DNA of 64,000 nt, from the NCBI GenBank assembly GCA_963728965.1, contig CAVSMH010000010.1, positions 248,001 to 312,000 on the forward strand. Reading direction: 5' to 3'. Under the pieces are notes generated by a model, which worked only from the letters and a program-made list of their open reading frames with translations, did not search any database and was not told where the DNA came from. How positions within the stretch are numbered: the stretch's first letter is position 1; the number at the start of each line of letters is the position of its first letter. Of the stretch, positions 53,923-63,223 are shown piece after piece. Source of the DNA: DASQZT01 sp963728965 (GTDB lineage: Bacteria > Acidobacteriota > Terriglobia > Bryobacterales > Bryobacteraceae). The position numbers and the translations under genes were made by a program.

Positions 53923-54513
53923 ATGGCGGCGACGACGTTGTTCTTCGCAGTGGAAACGGCTGACGATCGCCGGGCACTCGTGCGCGGGTTGCGACGGCGG
54001 GATCCCGCGTTGCTCGACAGCCTGATCGAACAGTACCAATACCGGCTGTATCGCTACCTGCTTTACCTGACGGGCAGCCAGGAGACCGCCGAGGACCTGT
54101 TTCAGGAGACGTGGATCCGGGTGCTCGACCGGGGCCACCAGTACGATGGCCGGGCGCGTTTCGAAACCTGGCTGTTCACCATCGCGCGGCACCTGGTGCT
54201 CGACCTGCACCGGCGGAAGACGCCGCAGAGCCTGGAGGCGCTGAGCGAGGGGGAATCGAAGCCGGTCGAGTTCCCGGCCTCGGACGCGTCGCCGCTCGAC
54301 CTCTTTACCCGCCAGGAGGAGCAGGCCAACCTGCGCGCTTCGGTGGGCCGGTTGCCGGCGGTGTTCCGGGAGGTGCTGCTGCTGCGCTTCCAGGAGGAGA
54401 TGGCGCTCGAAGAGATTACCGGGGTGGTGGGCGTGCCGCTTTCCACGGTGAAGTCGCGGTTGTACCGGGGGCTGGATGCGCTGCGCAAGCTGATGGAAGG
54501 GAGGGAGTCGTGA
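53923..54513 (+). CDS. ECF-family RNA polymerase sigma factor
   Basis: A 196-residue sigma factor. Region 2 is LIEQYQYRLYRYLLYLTGSQ with AEDLFQETWIRVLDR and FETWLFTIARHLVLDLHRR. Region 4 is RLPAVFREVLLLRFQEEM with the helix-turn-helix ALEEITGVVGVPLSTVKSR. Its stop overlaps the start of the anti-sigma gene by 4 bases, so the two proteins are made together. It is not closely similar to the sigma factor at 25904-26410. Confidence 0.92.
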   Translation: MAATTLFFAVETADDRRALVRGLRRRDPALLDSLIEQYQYRLYRYLLYLTGSQETAEDLFQETWIRVLDRGHQYDGRARFETWLFTIARHLVLDLHRRKTPQSLEALSEGESKPVEFPASDASPLDLFTRQEEQANLRASVGRLPAVFREVLLLRFQEEMALEEITGVVGVPLSTVKSRLYRGLDALRKLMEGRES

Positions 54514-54983
54514 GCGAGGATGTGCACCAGGCGGCGCGGGAGCGAATCGACCGGGAGCACGTGGAAGGTCTTTCCGCCGGCGAGCGGGAAGGGCTCGAAG
54601 CGCACCTGGAAGCGTGCGCCGAGTGCGCGCGGCTGGCGGCGGCCACGCGGCAGGCGATCGGTTCGCTGCGCTCCATCGCGGTTCCGATGCCGCCCGCGCT
54701 GGCTGCGCGGACCCAGTTGCGGGTATACCTGCGCAGCCGGGAAATGCGCGACCGCCGGCACGGGTGGGCGGTGTGGATGGCGTTCGGGATTTCGTGGGCG
54801 CTGGGACTGGGCAGCGCCCCCTATGTGTGGCGGGCCTTCCGGTGGTTGGGGGGCCAGGCGGGGCTTCCGGATCCGCTGTGGAAGATGGGTTTTGCCCTGT
54901 GGTGGGCGGTGCCGGCGCTGCTGGCGGTCGCCTTCCTGCTGATTGACCGATGGACCGACAAGAGGACTTTCTATGTCAAGTGA
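54510..54983 (+). CDS. Anti-sigma factor, zf-HC2 type, membrane anchored
   Basis: A 157-residue protein starting at GTG within the sigma stop codon. The zinc-binding anti-sigma motif is HLEACAEC (His-x3-Cys-x2-Cys) at about 31-38. Two hydrophobic helices (AVWMAFGISWALGLGSAPY and LWWAVPALLAVAFLLI) anchor it. It should hold the adjacent sigma factor until a signal at the envelope arrives. It overlaps the zinc-ribbon protein gene by 11 bases. Confidence 0.85.
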   Translation: MSEDVHQAARERIDREHVEGLSAGEREGLEAHLEACAECARLAAATRQAIGSLRSIAVPMPPALAARTQLRVYLRSREMRDRRHGWAVWMAFGISWALGLGSAPYVWRAFRWLGGQAGLPDPLWKMGFALWWAVPALLAVAFLLIDRWTDKRTFYVK

Positions 54984-55584
54984 ATCTTTCAGCGAACGAA
55001 TGCGGCTGATCCGCTTTCGGATGAAGCGGGAGAAGTCCCGGTTCTCGGACGAGATCCGGCTCGTCCCGCGGCAACTGATGTGGACCGTGCTGGCGCTGTA
55101 CGCCATCGCGGTGGTAGTGGCGGTCGCGACGGATCGCATGCGCCTGTGGGAGAACGGCGAGTTGTGGCCGCCGGGCTACAGCATCGAGGAAGCCTCGCTG
55201 GCGGTTGCCGGGGCGGTAACGGCCGCTGCCATTCCCATCGCCTGCGTCCTGTTTCTGATCGGCTATATCAACCAGGACGCGAAGCGGCGGGGGATGAACT
55301 CCGGGCTGTGGACCCTGCTGGTGATCATGCTGCTGCCAGCGTGGGTGTTTACGGGTTTCATCATTTACTTTCTGGTCCGCGAACCGCTGCCCTATCACTG
55401 CACCCAGTGCGGGGCCATGGTGAGCGCGCGGTTTAACTATTGCCCGACGTGCCGATGCAATCTACGCCCGACGTGCCAGCAGTGCAAGCGCGAGATCAGC
55501 GACCGCGACCACTTTTGCCCGTATTGCGGCGCGGAGGTGGTGCCGGTTGGGGAGCCCGTTTCCTCCGGGCCGCTGGTCCGCTGA
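54973..55584 (+). CDS. Membrane protein with C-terminal double zinc ribbon
   Basis: A 203-residue protein. Helices lie at about 38-58 (MWTVLALYAIAVVVAVAT), 80-100 and 115-135 (LLVIMLLPAWVFTGFIIYFLV), the last pair resembling the PLDc_N membrane module. The tail has four CxxC pairs (YHCTQCG, NYCPTCR, PTCQQCK, HFCPYCG), enough for two zinc ribbons. It is probably the third member of the sigma/anti-sigma unit; its job is unknown. The ATG at 54973 is inside the anti-sigma gene; an upstream in-frame ATG adds ten residues. Confidence 0.8.
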   Translation: MSSESFSERMRLIRFRMKREKSRFSDEIRLVPRQLMWTVLALYAIAVVVAVATDRMRLWENGELWPPGYSIEEASLAVAGAVTAAAIPIACVLFLIGYINQDAKRRGMNSGLWTLLVIMLLPAWVFTGFIIYFLVREPLPYHCTQCGAMVSARFNYCPTCRCNLRPTCQQCKREISDRDHFCPYCGAEVVPVGEPVSSGPLVR

Positions 55585-55625
55585 CGGTGCCTGGCGGAGG
55601 GGGGCGCGCGGCGGGGGCGGTTCGC

Positions 55626-57209
55626 TCAGGACCGGTTCGGCGCGGCGGCCACTCCCTCTGCCAGGAGCGGCAGTCCGTCGGCGGGCGCCGGCAGACGCAC
55701 CGTAAAGGCCGTACCTTCTCCCAGGCGGCTCTCCACGGTGATGCGGCCACCCATCATTTCGCAGAAGCGCTGGCTGATGGCCAGCCCGAGGCCGGTGCCG
55801 CCGTACCTTCTGGTTGCCGAGGCATCCAGTTGGCAAAACGGCTGAAAGAGGCGCCCGATGTTCTCGGCGGCAATGCCGATGCCGGTGTCCCGTACCGTCC
55901 AACAGACCCAGCGCCGGTTCTCCGCCGTTTCCTCGTGGATGGAAAGCGTGACCGTACCGCCGTCGGTGAACTTGATGGCGTTGCTGAGCAGATTCAACAG
56001 CGTCTGGCGCAACCGCATGACATCGGCGTAGACGAGGCACGCCCCGGCGCCATCTTCCACGACGAGCCGGTTGCCGTTTTTCCTGGCGAGGGGCTGCACC
56101 AGCGAAATCACCTGCTCCAGCAGGGTTTGAGCCGGTATCACTTCGAGATTCAGGTTCATCCTGCCGGCCTCGATTTTGGAAAAATCGAGGACGTCGTTGA
56201 TCAGATCGAGGAGGTGGCGCGCGGCTCGCTGGATGCGGCCGAGGTCGGCGACGGCGGATTGGTTGCCGGCGGCGGATTCGTCTTCCTGGAGCAGTTCGCT
56301 ATAGCCGATGATGGCATTCAACGGTGTGCGCAGCTCATGGCTCATGTTGGCCAGGAAGGCGCTCTTGGCATGGTTGGACGCTTCCGCCAGTTCCTTGGCG
56401 CTGACCAGGTCGAGCTCGATGAGGCGGCGGCGGGAGATCTCGTCCTGCAGCTCGCGGGTCCTCTCGCGGACCCGCTCTTCCAGCCGATCCTGGGCTTCCC
56501 GCAGCGCCCGATCGCGGTGATGGATCTGTTCCATCATCTCGTTGAAGCGGTCCACGAGGAGGCCCAATTCGTCTTCGGAGCCCTTGGACGCGCGAATGGA
56601 ATAGTCCCGCTGGGTGGAGACACGGCCGGCGACACCGGCGAGAGCGAGGATCGGACCGGAGATGAGTCGTTGCAGGCGCGAGGACAGGGCGATCGCCAGC
56701 AGCAGCGCTACCCACAGCACGCTGGTTCCAATGAAAGCGAATCGCCGAAGGCGGGCGTACATTTCCTGGAGGCCGACGCTCAACCAGACCGTGCCGACGC
56801 GTTCCCCATCCAGATGTACGGAATACGCGACGACGAGTTGGCCCGACAGGAACTCGGAGCGGTCGGGGCCTGGGCGTTCGGGACAGCCGGGATTGCGGGG
56901 CGCGCGCTCGTAGCGTGCCGCCAACCTGCCATCGGCACGGAAAAGGCACCCGGTGAGAATGCGCGGCTCCGCGCGCAAGGCGGAGAGGATCTCGCGAGCA
57001 GCCCGATCGTCGTGAAAAACCAGGGCTGCGGCGCTGGTGTCGGCCAGCATGCCGGCCATTGCGGTTACGTCGCTATGGAGCGTTTGCCGGTAGGCCTTGA
57101 ACTCGTACACCCAGAGGCCGACGCTGGCGACCGCCAGGGCAAACGCCGAGGTACCCGAGAAGAGGATGGTCAATTTCCGGCTCAGAGACAGCCGGGCGAA
57201 CCATTTCAT
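55626..57209 (-). CDS. Membrane sensor histidine kinase (CHASE8-like, HAMP)
   Basis: A 527-residue sensor. Helix 1 (LTILFSGTSAFALAVASVGLW) and helix 2 (FIGTSVLWVALLLAIALS) enclose a periplasmic CHASE8-like domain (DTSAAALVFHDDRAAREIL). A HAMP segment and coiled coil follow, then DHp with intact His in FLANMSHELRTPLNAIIGY, and HATPase boxes (NLLSNAIKF, DTGIGIAAEN, GGTGLGLAISQRF). There is no receiver domain and no response regulator next door. It overlaps the YfiR-like gene by 4 bases. Confidence 0.9.
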   Translation of the reverse strand: MKWFARLSLSRKLTILFSGTSAFALAVASVGLWVYEFKAYRQTLHSDVTAMAGMLADTSAAALVFHDDRAAREILSALRAEPRILTGCLFRADGRLAARYERAPRNPGCPERPGPDRSEFLSGQLVVAYSVHLDGERVGTVWLSVGLQEMYARLRRFAFIGTSVLWVALLLAIALSSRLQRLISGPILALAGVAGRVSTQRDYSIRASKGSEDELGLLVDRFNEMMEQIHHRDRALREAQDRLEERVRERTRELQDEISRRRLIELDLVSAKELAEASNHAKSAFLANMSHELRTPLNAIIGYSELLQEDESAAGNQSAVADLGRIQRAARHLLDLINDVLDFSKIEAGRMNLNLEVIPAQTLLEQVISLVQPLARKNGNRLVVEDGAGACLVYADVMRLRQTLLNLLSNAIKFTDGGTVTLSIHEETAENRRWVCWTVRDTGIGIAAENIGRLFQPFCQLDASATRRYGGTGLGLAISQRFCEMMGGRITVESRLGEGTAFTVRLPAPADGLPLLAEGVAAAPNRS

Positions 57210-57778
57210 GAACCGGTCACTCCGCGCAGTGTCGCCAGCCGCAGAATGCGGGAGCTGAGGGCAAAGCCGGCTTTCTGGGCGGCTGACAAATTGATTTCCA
57301 GCTGCACGCGATCGTCCTTCACGACGAGCGCGATGACGCCACCGGCGTCGATGAAACGATCACCTTCCCCTACCGTCAGAACGCCTGCTTTGAGCAGGCT
57401 CTCGGCCATACCCGAGAAGCGTTTGCGGGCGGCGGCGCCGATGAAGAGCATTTGACACTCGTACGCTCCCTCGGCTCCATTGAGACGGCGCAGTACGGCC
57501 GGCCGGCCGCCTACACTCTTGCCACGAAGCGCCTTGTCCAACTCGTTGGCCAGCGGATCGGCGTCCATCACGCCAAACAGGAATGCTGCCGGAGTGCCTG
57601 CCTTCCTCTGCGGCCAGTCGACGAACTTCGATAGCGTGAACACCATGGCGGCTTTGACCTCATATTCATCCGCCTCGAGGAGTTGGCCGGAAAAACCACG
57701 CTTGCGGAAAGCGAACACGAGCAGCGCCAGGATGGCGCGCCGGGAGAGACTCGCTCCGAAATGGGTGGCGTGCCGCAA
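57206..57778 (-). CDS. YfiR family (DUF4154) periplasmic protein
   Basis: A 190-residue protein with an N-terminal hydrophobic segment (RRAILALLVFAF) and the DUF4154 pattern: EVKAAMVFTLSKFVDWPQ near the start, ECQMLFIGAAARKR in the middle and VLTVGEGDRFIDAGGVIALV near the end. In Pseudomonas YfiR binds and silences the membrane enzyme YfiN from the periplasm. Here the partner in the operon is a histidine kinase with a similar CHASE8-like sensor domain, so YfiR may gate that kinase. Confidence 0.88.
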   Translation of the reverse strand: MRHATHFGASLSRRAILALLVFAFRKRGFSGQLLEADEYEVKAAMVFTLSKFVDWPQRKAGTPAAFLFGVMDADPLANELDKALRGKSVGGRPAVLRRLNGAEGAYECQMLFIGAAARKRFSGMAESLLKAGVLTVGEGDRFIDAGGVIALVVKDDRVQLEINLSAAQKAGFALSSRILRLATLRGVTGS

Positions 57779-57790
57779 CAGGAAGACTCC

Positions 57791-59818
57791 TCAGAAGCTC
57801 CAGGCCATCTTCACGAAGAAGTTGCGCCGGATCCAGGTGGACCGCGTGTAGTCCTCGGAGACGAATTCGAGGTGGCGGTCGTCGAAGAGGTTGTGAACGC
57901 CCGCGGTGAGCTCGCCGAACTCGCCGACTCCGCGCCGGATGTTCAGGTCGACACGAGCATAAGAGGGCGCGGCAGGTTCCATGATGCGGGAGGCGAAATA
58001 GACGGAGGAATCGAGGCTCAGCCGGCGGGTCATGTCCCAGGATGAGCGGAAGTCGAGCGTGGTTCGCGGTGTTGCCCACAAGGCGCCGGGAGGCTGCGGC
58101 AACAACTGGGAAACGGACGAACTGACATCGGCGTCCATCCAGGCATCGCTAACCTGGAGCCGCCACGACCGCACGGGCGTCCAGGAGGCGGCGATCTCCA
58201 CGCCCCCGGTATTGCCCCTGGCCGCGGCTCCGAATGTCTGTGGAAAGAACAGCGCGGGCGCGGGCGAGAATGTCATGTACGGGACGCCCGGAAGCGTCAT
58301 CAGGAACCGGGAATAGTGGTTGTAGAAACCGGCGATATCGACGGTGATGCGCTTCAGCACCTGGCGCCGATAGCCCGCTTCATAGGCCAGGAGCACCTCC
58401 GACGGGGCATCCGGATTGCCTACCAGCAGGGCCGTCACCGGTATGCCGGACTGGGGAGGCAGCGGCGCCGCGATCAGGGCGTCATTCTCGAATTGGGACG
58501 GTGTCCGCACGGCGCGCGAGGCCGAGGTCCACACCGACTGCCGCCGGTCCGGCGTCCACAGCAATCGAAGCTGAGGTTGCACTTCGAGGCGGTTCAAGGA
58601 ATACTTGCTGGTGCCTTCGAGCTTAGCACCGACGGTAAGGGTCAACCGGTCCGGAAAGAGGCTGATTTCATCCTGGAGGAAAAAGCCGAGCAGATTATCG
58701 CGATAGAGGGGGTGCTGCATGGGGCCGCGGATCCGATTCCTCCTCCAACGATAGTCGAGACCCCACATGAGGTCCTGGTGCCCGCCCCAGCGGAAGTGAT
58801 GCTGGAAGTCGAAATTCAAGGTGGCGAGCGTGCCGCGGGCGATCATTTCGCTGCGTGATTCCTGGCTGTAAAAGACCTGAATAGCGAAATCCGACCTCGT
58901 CAACTGGCGGCTCCAGTGGGCCTGGATGTGGCCGCCGCTGAAATCGAACGGTTCGGTCGCCGAAAGGGCGGAAGGCAGCGGGAATACGGGATTGACGCTG
59001 GAGTGCCCATCGCCCTGCTGGATATCCCCATCGAGGGTCACCGAGTCGCGGGCGGAAGGCTGCCAGTCCAGGCGCGCGCCGCCGAAGATCGAGTGCCAGC
59101 GGTCCACGGCCGCATGGCCTTCGGCCGTCAACATTTCCGGACGCCGGGCGAACCGGGTGTAGGCGCGGTATTGCAGGTGATCGCCGCGGGTTCCGCCGTA
59201 GCGGATACCGGTATCCGGAAGGTCGGAGACTCCGGCTTCTGCCGTTACCCGCACACCCTGGGTGTCGCTTGCCTTCCTGGTAATGATGTTGATAACGCCG
59301 TTGACCGCGTTGGCGCCCCACATGGTTCCGCCGGGCCCGCGAATCACTTCGATGCGCTCGATATCGTCGAGGGGCACCTGATTCTGGTCCCAGAAGGTGC
59401 CGGAGTAGAGAGAGTTATAAATGCTCCGGCCATCGATCAACACCAGTATCTTGTTCGAACCTCGTCCGTTGAACCCCCGGGCGCTGACGGCCCAGGTGTT
59501 GGAATCGATCTGCGCCACCTGGAGACCCGGGACCACCCGCAACGCTTCGGGAATGGTGGTAGCGCCCGAACGGCGGATGTCATCGGCGGTGATGACATAA
59601 GCCGCGGCCGCCACCTGGAGCAGTTTCTGATCTTTCCGCGCCGCCGAGGTGACCTCGATCTGCATCAGCTCTTCGGGGCTGAGATCGGCAAGGCTGGCCT
59701 TCGAAGGGTCTCCGGTTTCGGCCGCGCGCCCCGCCGCGACGAGCGAGAGCATGGCCACGGCGCACTGCGCCAGCACAATCGACCGGGCGCCCCGGGGAGG
59801 AATCTGGTTCAATACCAT
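57791..59818 (-). CDS. TonB-dependent receptor, FepA/BtuB-like
   Basis: A 675-residue outer-membrane transporter. The signal peptide (VLAQCAVAMLSLVAAGRAAE) is followed by a short linker, DLSPEELMQIEVTSAARKDQ with a TonB-box-like start, a plug (IPEALRVVPGLQV, RIEVIRGPGGTMWGANAVNGVINI) and a barrel ending in VKMAWSF with terminal Phe. No CarboxypepD_reg domain is present, unlike the receptor at 32297. It is first in the three-gene unit with the YfiR-like protein and histidine kinase. The ATG at 59818 has AAAGAGAG upstream; a frame open to 59992 lacks signal sequence. Confidence 0.9.
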   Translation of the reverse strand: MVLNQIPPRGARSIVLAQCAVAMLSLVAAGRAAETGDPSKASLADLSPEELMQIEVTSAARKDQKLLQVAAAAYVITADDIRRSGATTIPEALRVVPGLQVAQIDSNTWAVSARGFNGRGSNKILVLIDGRSIYNSLYSGTFWDQNQVPLDDIERIEVIRGPGGTMWGANAVNGVINIITRKASDTQGVRVTAEAGVSDLPDTGIRYGGTRGDHLQYRAYTRFARRPEMLTAEGHAAVDRWHSIFGGARLDWQPSARDSVTLDGDIQQGDGHSSVNPVFPLPSALSATEPFDFSGGHIQAHWSRQLTRSDFAIQVFYSQESRSEMIARGTLATLNFDFQHHFRWGGHQDLMWGLDYRWRRNRIRGPMQHPLYRDNLLGFFLQDEISLFPDRLTLTVGAKLEGTSKYSLNRLEVQPQLRLLWTPDRRQSVWTSASRAVRTPSQFENDALIAAPLPPQSGIPVTALLVGNPDAPSEVLLAYEAGYRRQVLKRITVDIAGFYNHYSRFLMTLPGVPYMTFSPAPALFFPQTFGAAARGNTGGVEIAASWTPVRSWRLQVSDAWMDADVSSSVSQLLPQPPGALWATPRTTLDFRSSWDMTRRLSLDSSVYFASRIMEPAAPSYARVDLNIRRGVGEFGELTAGVHNLFDDRHLEFVSEDYTRSTWIRRNFFVKMAWSF

Positions 59819-60003
59819 TTTCTCTCTTTCCGCACGTGTTTCATGCTCTCCAGCAGCCTCTCGATCGGGAGCCGCCGAACTGGGCGGTCCCACATGGTAT
59901 GGTTCGGTCGAATGGGGGCAGAACTTTAGGCCGGCGCTGCAGAAATCACGGATCGGCGAGGCAACTTGACATCCCCGCCCCCCATCCCGCACGCTGTACG
60001 TTT

Positions 60004-60831
60004 ATGCCGATCCTGCAGGTCGTCGTCCTGGCGGTGGTCCAGGGTTTCACGGAGTTTCTGCCCATCAGCAGCACCGCGCATCTGTACCTCACTTCATGGC
60101 TTCTGGGGTGGCAAACCGAGAGCCTGGATTTCGATATCATGCTGCACCTGGGAACGCTGATCGCCGTGCTGCTCTATTTTTTCCGGGATTGGATCCAGAT
60201 TGTGGCCCAGGCGTTCGGCGTCCGTTATGAGCACGACCGTGCGCTCCGCCGCAATTCGGCGATGCTCTGGCTGCTGGTGATCGGCTCCATCCCGGTGGGT
60301 GTCGTGGGAGCGTTGTTCAACAAGCAGGCCGAGACGGTGTGGCGCACACCGGTGGTGATGGGGATCATGCTGATTCTGGTGGGCGGGATCATGTGGGTTG
60401 CGGAATCGGGCGGGCGAGGTCTGCGCGACCTGGCGGCGGTCGGCCTGGTGGATGCGATCGTGATTGGGGCGTCGCAGGCACTGGCGGTGGTGCCGGGGTG
60501 CTCGCGCAGCGGCATCACCATTTCGGCCGGGCTGTTTCGCGATATCACCCGCGAATCGGCGGCACGATTCTCATTTTTGCTGTCGACGCCCGCGATTGCC
60601 GGGGCCGCCGTGAAGGCACTGTACGATGTCAACAAACACGGCGGCGGGCTGCACACGCTGCTTACGGCGCAGTTCGCCGTCGGGGTGGGCGTCAGCGCGA
60701 TTACCGGATGCGCCGTGATCGCCTGGTTCCTGCAATATTTGCGTCACGGCAGCCTGCGTCCGTTTGTGTACTATCGCGTGATTTTTGGCATAATAGTCCT
60801 TGCTCTGGCTATCATCCGCCGGCCAGCGTGA
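60004..60831 (+). CDS. uppP: Undecaprenyl-diphosphatase
   Basis: A 275-residue membrane enzyme that recycles the lipid carrier by removing a phosphate from undecaprenyl diphosphate. Family motifs are VVQGFTEFLPISSTAHL (QxxxE form at 13-17) and PGCSRSGITISAGLF. About eight helices are visible. The ATG is inside a short promoter-like region (TTGACA at 59966-59971 without a good -10). Its stop overlaps the FtsK start (TGATG). It supports both peptidoglycan and surface polysaccharide synthesis. Confidence 0.95.
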   Translation: MPILQVVVLAVVQGFTEFLPISSTAHLYLTSWLLGWQTESLDFDIMLHLGTLIAVLLYFFRDWIQIVAQAFGVRYEHDRALRRNSAMLWLLVIGSIPVGVVGALFNKQAETVWRTPVVMGIMLILVGGIMWVAESGGRGLRDLAAVGLVDAIVIGASQALAVVPGCSRSGITISAGLFRDITRESAARFSFLLSTPAIAGAAVKALYDVNKHGGGLHTLLTAQFAVGVGVSAITGCAVIAWFLQYLRHGSLRPFVYYRVIFGIIVLALAIIRRPA

Positions 60832-63179
60832 TGAAGCTGCTATCTCCTACACAGCATCAACGGCTGAACGAAGTCGCCGGTTTTGTGTTTCTGTCGCTGG
60901 GACTGGTGCTCCTGTTGAGCCTGGTGTCGTATCACGCCGAGGATCCCTCCTGGGATACGGCCGCTGCCGTGCGTCCCCACAACCTGATCGGCTATCCCGG
61001 CTCCTACCTTTCGGACCTTTTGTACCAGGCATTCGGCGCCGCTGCGTTTCTGTTTCCGCTGCTGTTGTTCGTGCTCTCGTGGAAGTGGATTCGCAGCGAG
61101 GAAATCGAAGCGGGCATGGTGAAGGTGGCCGGCTCGCTCCTGCTGACGCTGAGCCTGTGCACGGCCTTCTCGTTCCTGCCGCTTCGATTGTTCGGCGGCT
61201 ACGTGCCCATCGGGGGAACCGCCGGTTTGGTGATGACCTCGTGGCTTTTGGACGGGTTGAACCTGGCCGGCGCACTACTGGCCACGGCCACGGCGATGGT
61301 GATCGCGGTATATCTCGTGTCCACGTTTACCCTTGCGAAATTAGGGGAATGGGCCGCGGGACCGATGGCGTGGTTCGGGCGGCGGCTGGCGGGCTGGCGC
61401 GCCTGGCGCGAACGCCGCCGGCAACGCGCGCTGGAGAGAATCCGGCAGCGCCGGGCGCGGAGGAAGAGTGCCACCGAAGCGGCCGCAGCGCCGGGAGTTG
61501 CATCCGCCGAAACCGGGACGCCACCGTGGGAGGAAGCGCCGGCAGCCGACGTGTCCGAGGGTCAGCCCGAGCCGGAGTACGAAGAGGCGTCCTTCGAGGA
61601 AATCCCCATCTGTCCGCTGGAGGAGCCGGCAGCGCCGCCGGAGGTGGACCCCTACCCCGAGGCGCCGCCAGTGGCGGCGGCTCCGACGCGGCCGCTTTCC
61701 TACCATCTTCCGCCCAGCGCCCTGCTCAACGAGGTTCCGGGGCGCAATCCGTATGATGAGCAGGAGTTGAAGGACACGGCCCTGCGCATCAAGTCGAAAT
61801 TCGAAGAGTTCAACGTGCTGGGCAACGTGGTGCAGATCAACCCCGGCCCGGTGGTCACCACGTTCGAATTCAAGCCCGAGGCGGGGATCAAGTACAGCCG
61901 CATTACCAATCTCACCGAAGACTTGTGCCTGGGCCTTCAGGCCGAATCGATCCTCATCGAACGCATCCCCGGCAAGCCCACCGTCGGGATCGAGGTCCCC
62001 AATACGCGCCGCGAGATCATCGCCCTGCGCCAGGTGCTCGAGTCGGAGGAGTTTCAGCAATCGCACTCGCGCCTGACGATCCCGCTGGGGAAGGACATCA
62101 ACGGACGGATTCGCGCGGCCGCGCTTGAATCCATGCCCCACCTGCTCATCGCCGGCTCCACCGGATCGGGCAAGAGCGTGATGATCAACTCGATGATCAT
62201 GGGCATCCTTTATAAAGCGACTCCCGACGACGTGCGGATGATCATGGTCGATCCCAAGCGGGTGGAACTGGGCATGTACGAAGGCATTCCGCACCTGCTC
62301 ACCCCGGTGATTACGGATCCGCGCAAAGCCACCAACGCATTGCGCAACGCGGTGCTCGAGATGGAGCGGCGGCTACGGCTGCTGGCCGAATACGGGGTAC
62401 GCAATATCGACCAGTTCAACAAAAAGATCCGCCAGCTTCAGGATGAGCCCCGCGACCTGTTCGCGGAAGAATCCACCGCGGAAGAGCTCAGGCCGCTGCC
62501 CTATATTCTGATCCTGATCGATGAATTGGCGGACCTGATGATGATCGAAGGCCGCAACGTGGAGGAGAGCGTCACGCGCCTGGCGCAGATGGCCCGGGCG
62601 GTGGGAATGCACCTGGTGCTGGCGACGCAGCGTCCGAGTGTGGACGTGATCACCGGCCTGATCAAGGCGAATTTCCCGGCGCGCCTCAGTTTCCGTGTGG
62701 CCACGCGCGTGGATTCACGTACCATTCTGGATGTCATGGGGGCCGAACACCTGCTCGGCAAGGGCGATATGCTGTTCCTGCCGCCCGGCTCGTCGCGGCT
62801 GACCCGGGTGCACGGGGCGCTGGTGACCGAAAACGAAATCAACCGGGTGGTCGAGTTCTGGAAGCGGCAGGCGTCTCCCGAATACGACCAGTCATTCCTG
62901 ATCGCCCCGCCCAGCGTGGAAGAAGGTCAGGCGGAAAACGAACCGGCCAGCGACGAGCAGGATCCCATGTACGAAGATGCCGTACGGCTGGTTCTGCAAA
63001 TGGGGAAGGCCTCCACTTCCACCCTGCAGCGACACTTGCGGCTGGGCTACGGACGCGCCGCGCGCATTCTCGACATGATGCAGCGCGACGGGATTATCGG
63101 GGCTCCGGATGGCAGCAAGCCGCGGGAAGTACTAAAGCGTCCCGACTGGCTGCGCGAAGTGCAGGACCAGACGAAGTAA
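60831..63179 (+). CDS. ftsK: DNA translocase FtsK
   Basis: A 782-residue septal DNA pump that moves chromosome ends to daughter cells. Four to five N-terminal helices (about 15-170) are followed by a Pro/Glu/Ala-rich linker (about 205-305), shorter than in E. coli. The motor has Walker A AGSTGSGKSVMI and Walker B ILILIDELADLMM, with RPSVDVITGLIKANFPARL. The C-terminal gamma winged helix (YEDAVRLVLQMGKAS, LQRHLRLGYGRAARI) reads the chromosome polarity motif. Start at ATG overlaps the uppP stop. Confidence 0.95.
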   Translation: MKLLSPTQHQRLNEVAGFVFLSLGLVLLLSLVSYHAEDPSWDTAAAVRPHNLIGYPGSYLSDLLYQAFGAAAFLFPLLLFVLSWKWIRSEEIEAGMVKVAGSLLLTLSLCTAFSFLPLRLFGGYVPIGGTAGLVMTSWLLDGLNLAGALLATATAMVIAVYLVSTFTLAKLGEWAAGPMAWFGRRLAGWRAWRERRRQRALERIRQRRARRKSATEAAAAPGVASAETGTPPWEEAPAADVSEGQPEPEYEEASFEEIPICPLEEPAAPPEVDPYPEAPPVAAAPTRPLSYHLPPSALLNEVPGRNPYDEQELKDTALRIKSKFEEFNVLGNVVQINPGPVVTTFEFKPEAGIKYSRITNLTEDLCLGLQAESILIERIPGKPTVGIEVPNTRREIIALRQVLESEEFQQSHSRLTIPLGKDINGRIRAAALESMPHLLIAGSTGSGKSVMINSMIMGILYKATPDDVRMIMVDPKRVELGMYEGIPHLLTPVITDPRKATNALRNAVLEMERRLRLLAEYGVRNIDQFNKKIRQLQDEPRDLFAEESTAEELRPLPYILILIDELADLMMIEGRNVEESVTRLAQMARAVGMHLVLATQRPSVDVITGLIKANFPARLSFRVATRVDSRTILDVMGAEHLLGKGDMLFLPPGSSRLTRVHGALVTENEINRVVEFWKRQASPEYDQSFLIAPPSVEEGQAENEPASDEQDPMYEDAVRLVLQMGKASTSTLQRHLRLGYGRAARILDMMQRDGIIGAPDGSKPREVLKRPDWLREVQDQTK

Positions 63180-63223
63180 CGGCAGTTCACGTGCAAAACT
63201 TCAGGGCCGGAGACTTTGGAGGG

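Noticed and set aside
59966..60003. TTGACA as a -35 for uppP
   Set aside because: No -10-like sequence at 16-18 bases; left as a note in the gene entry.
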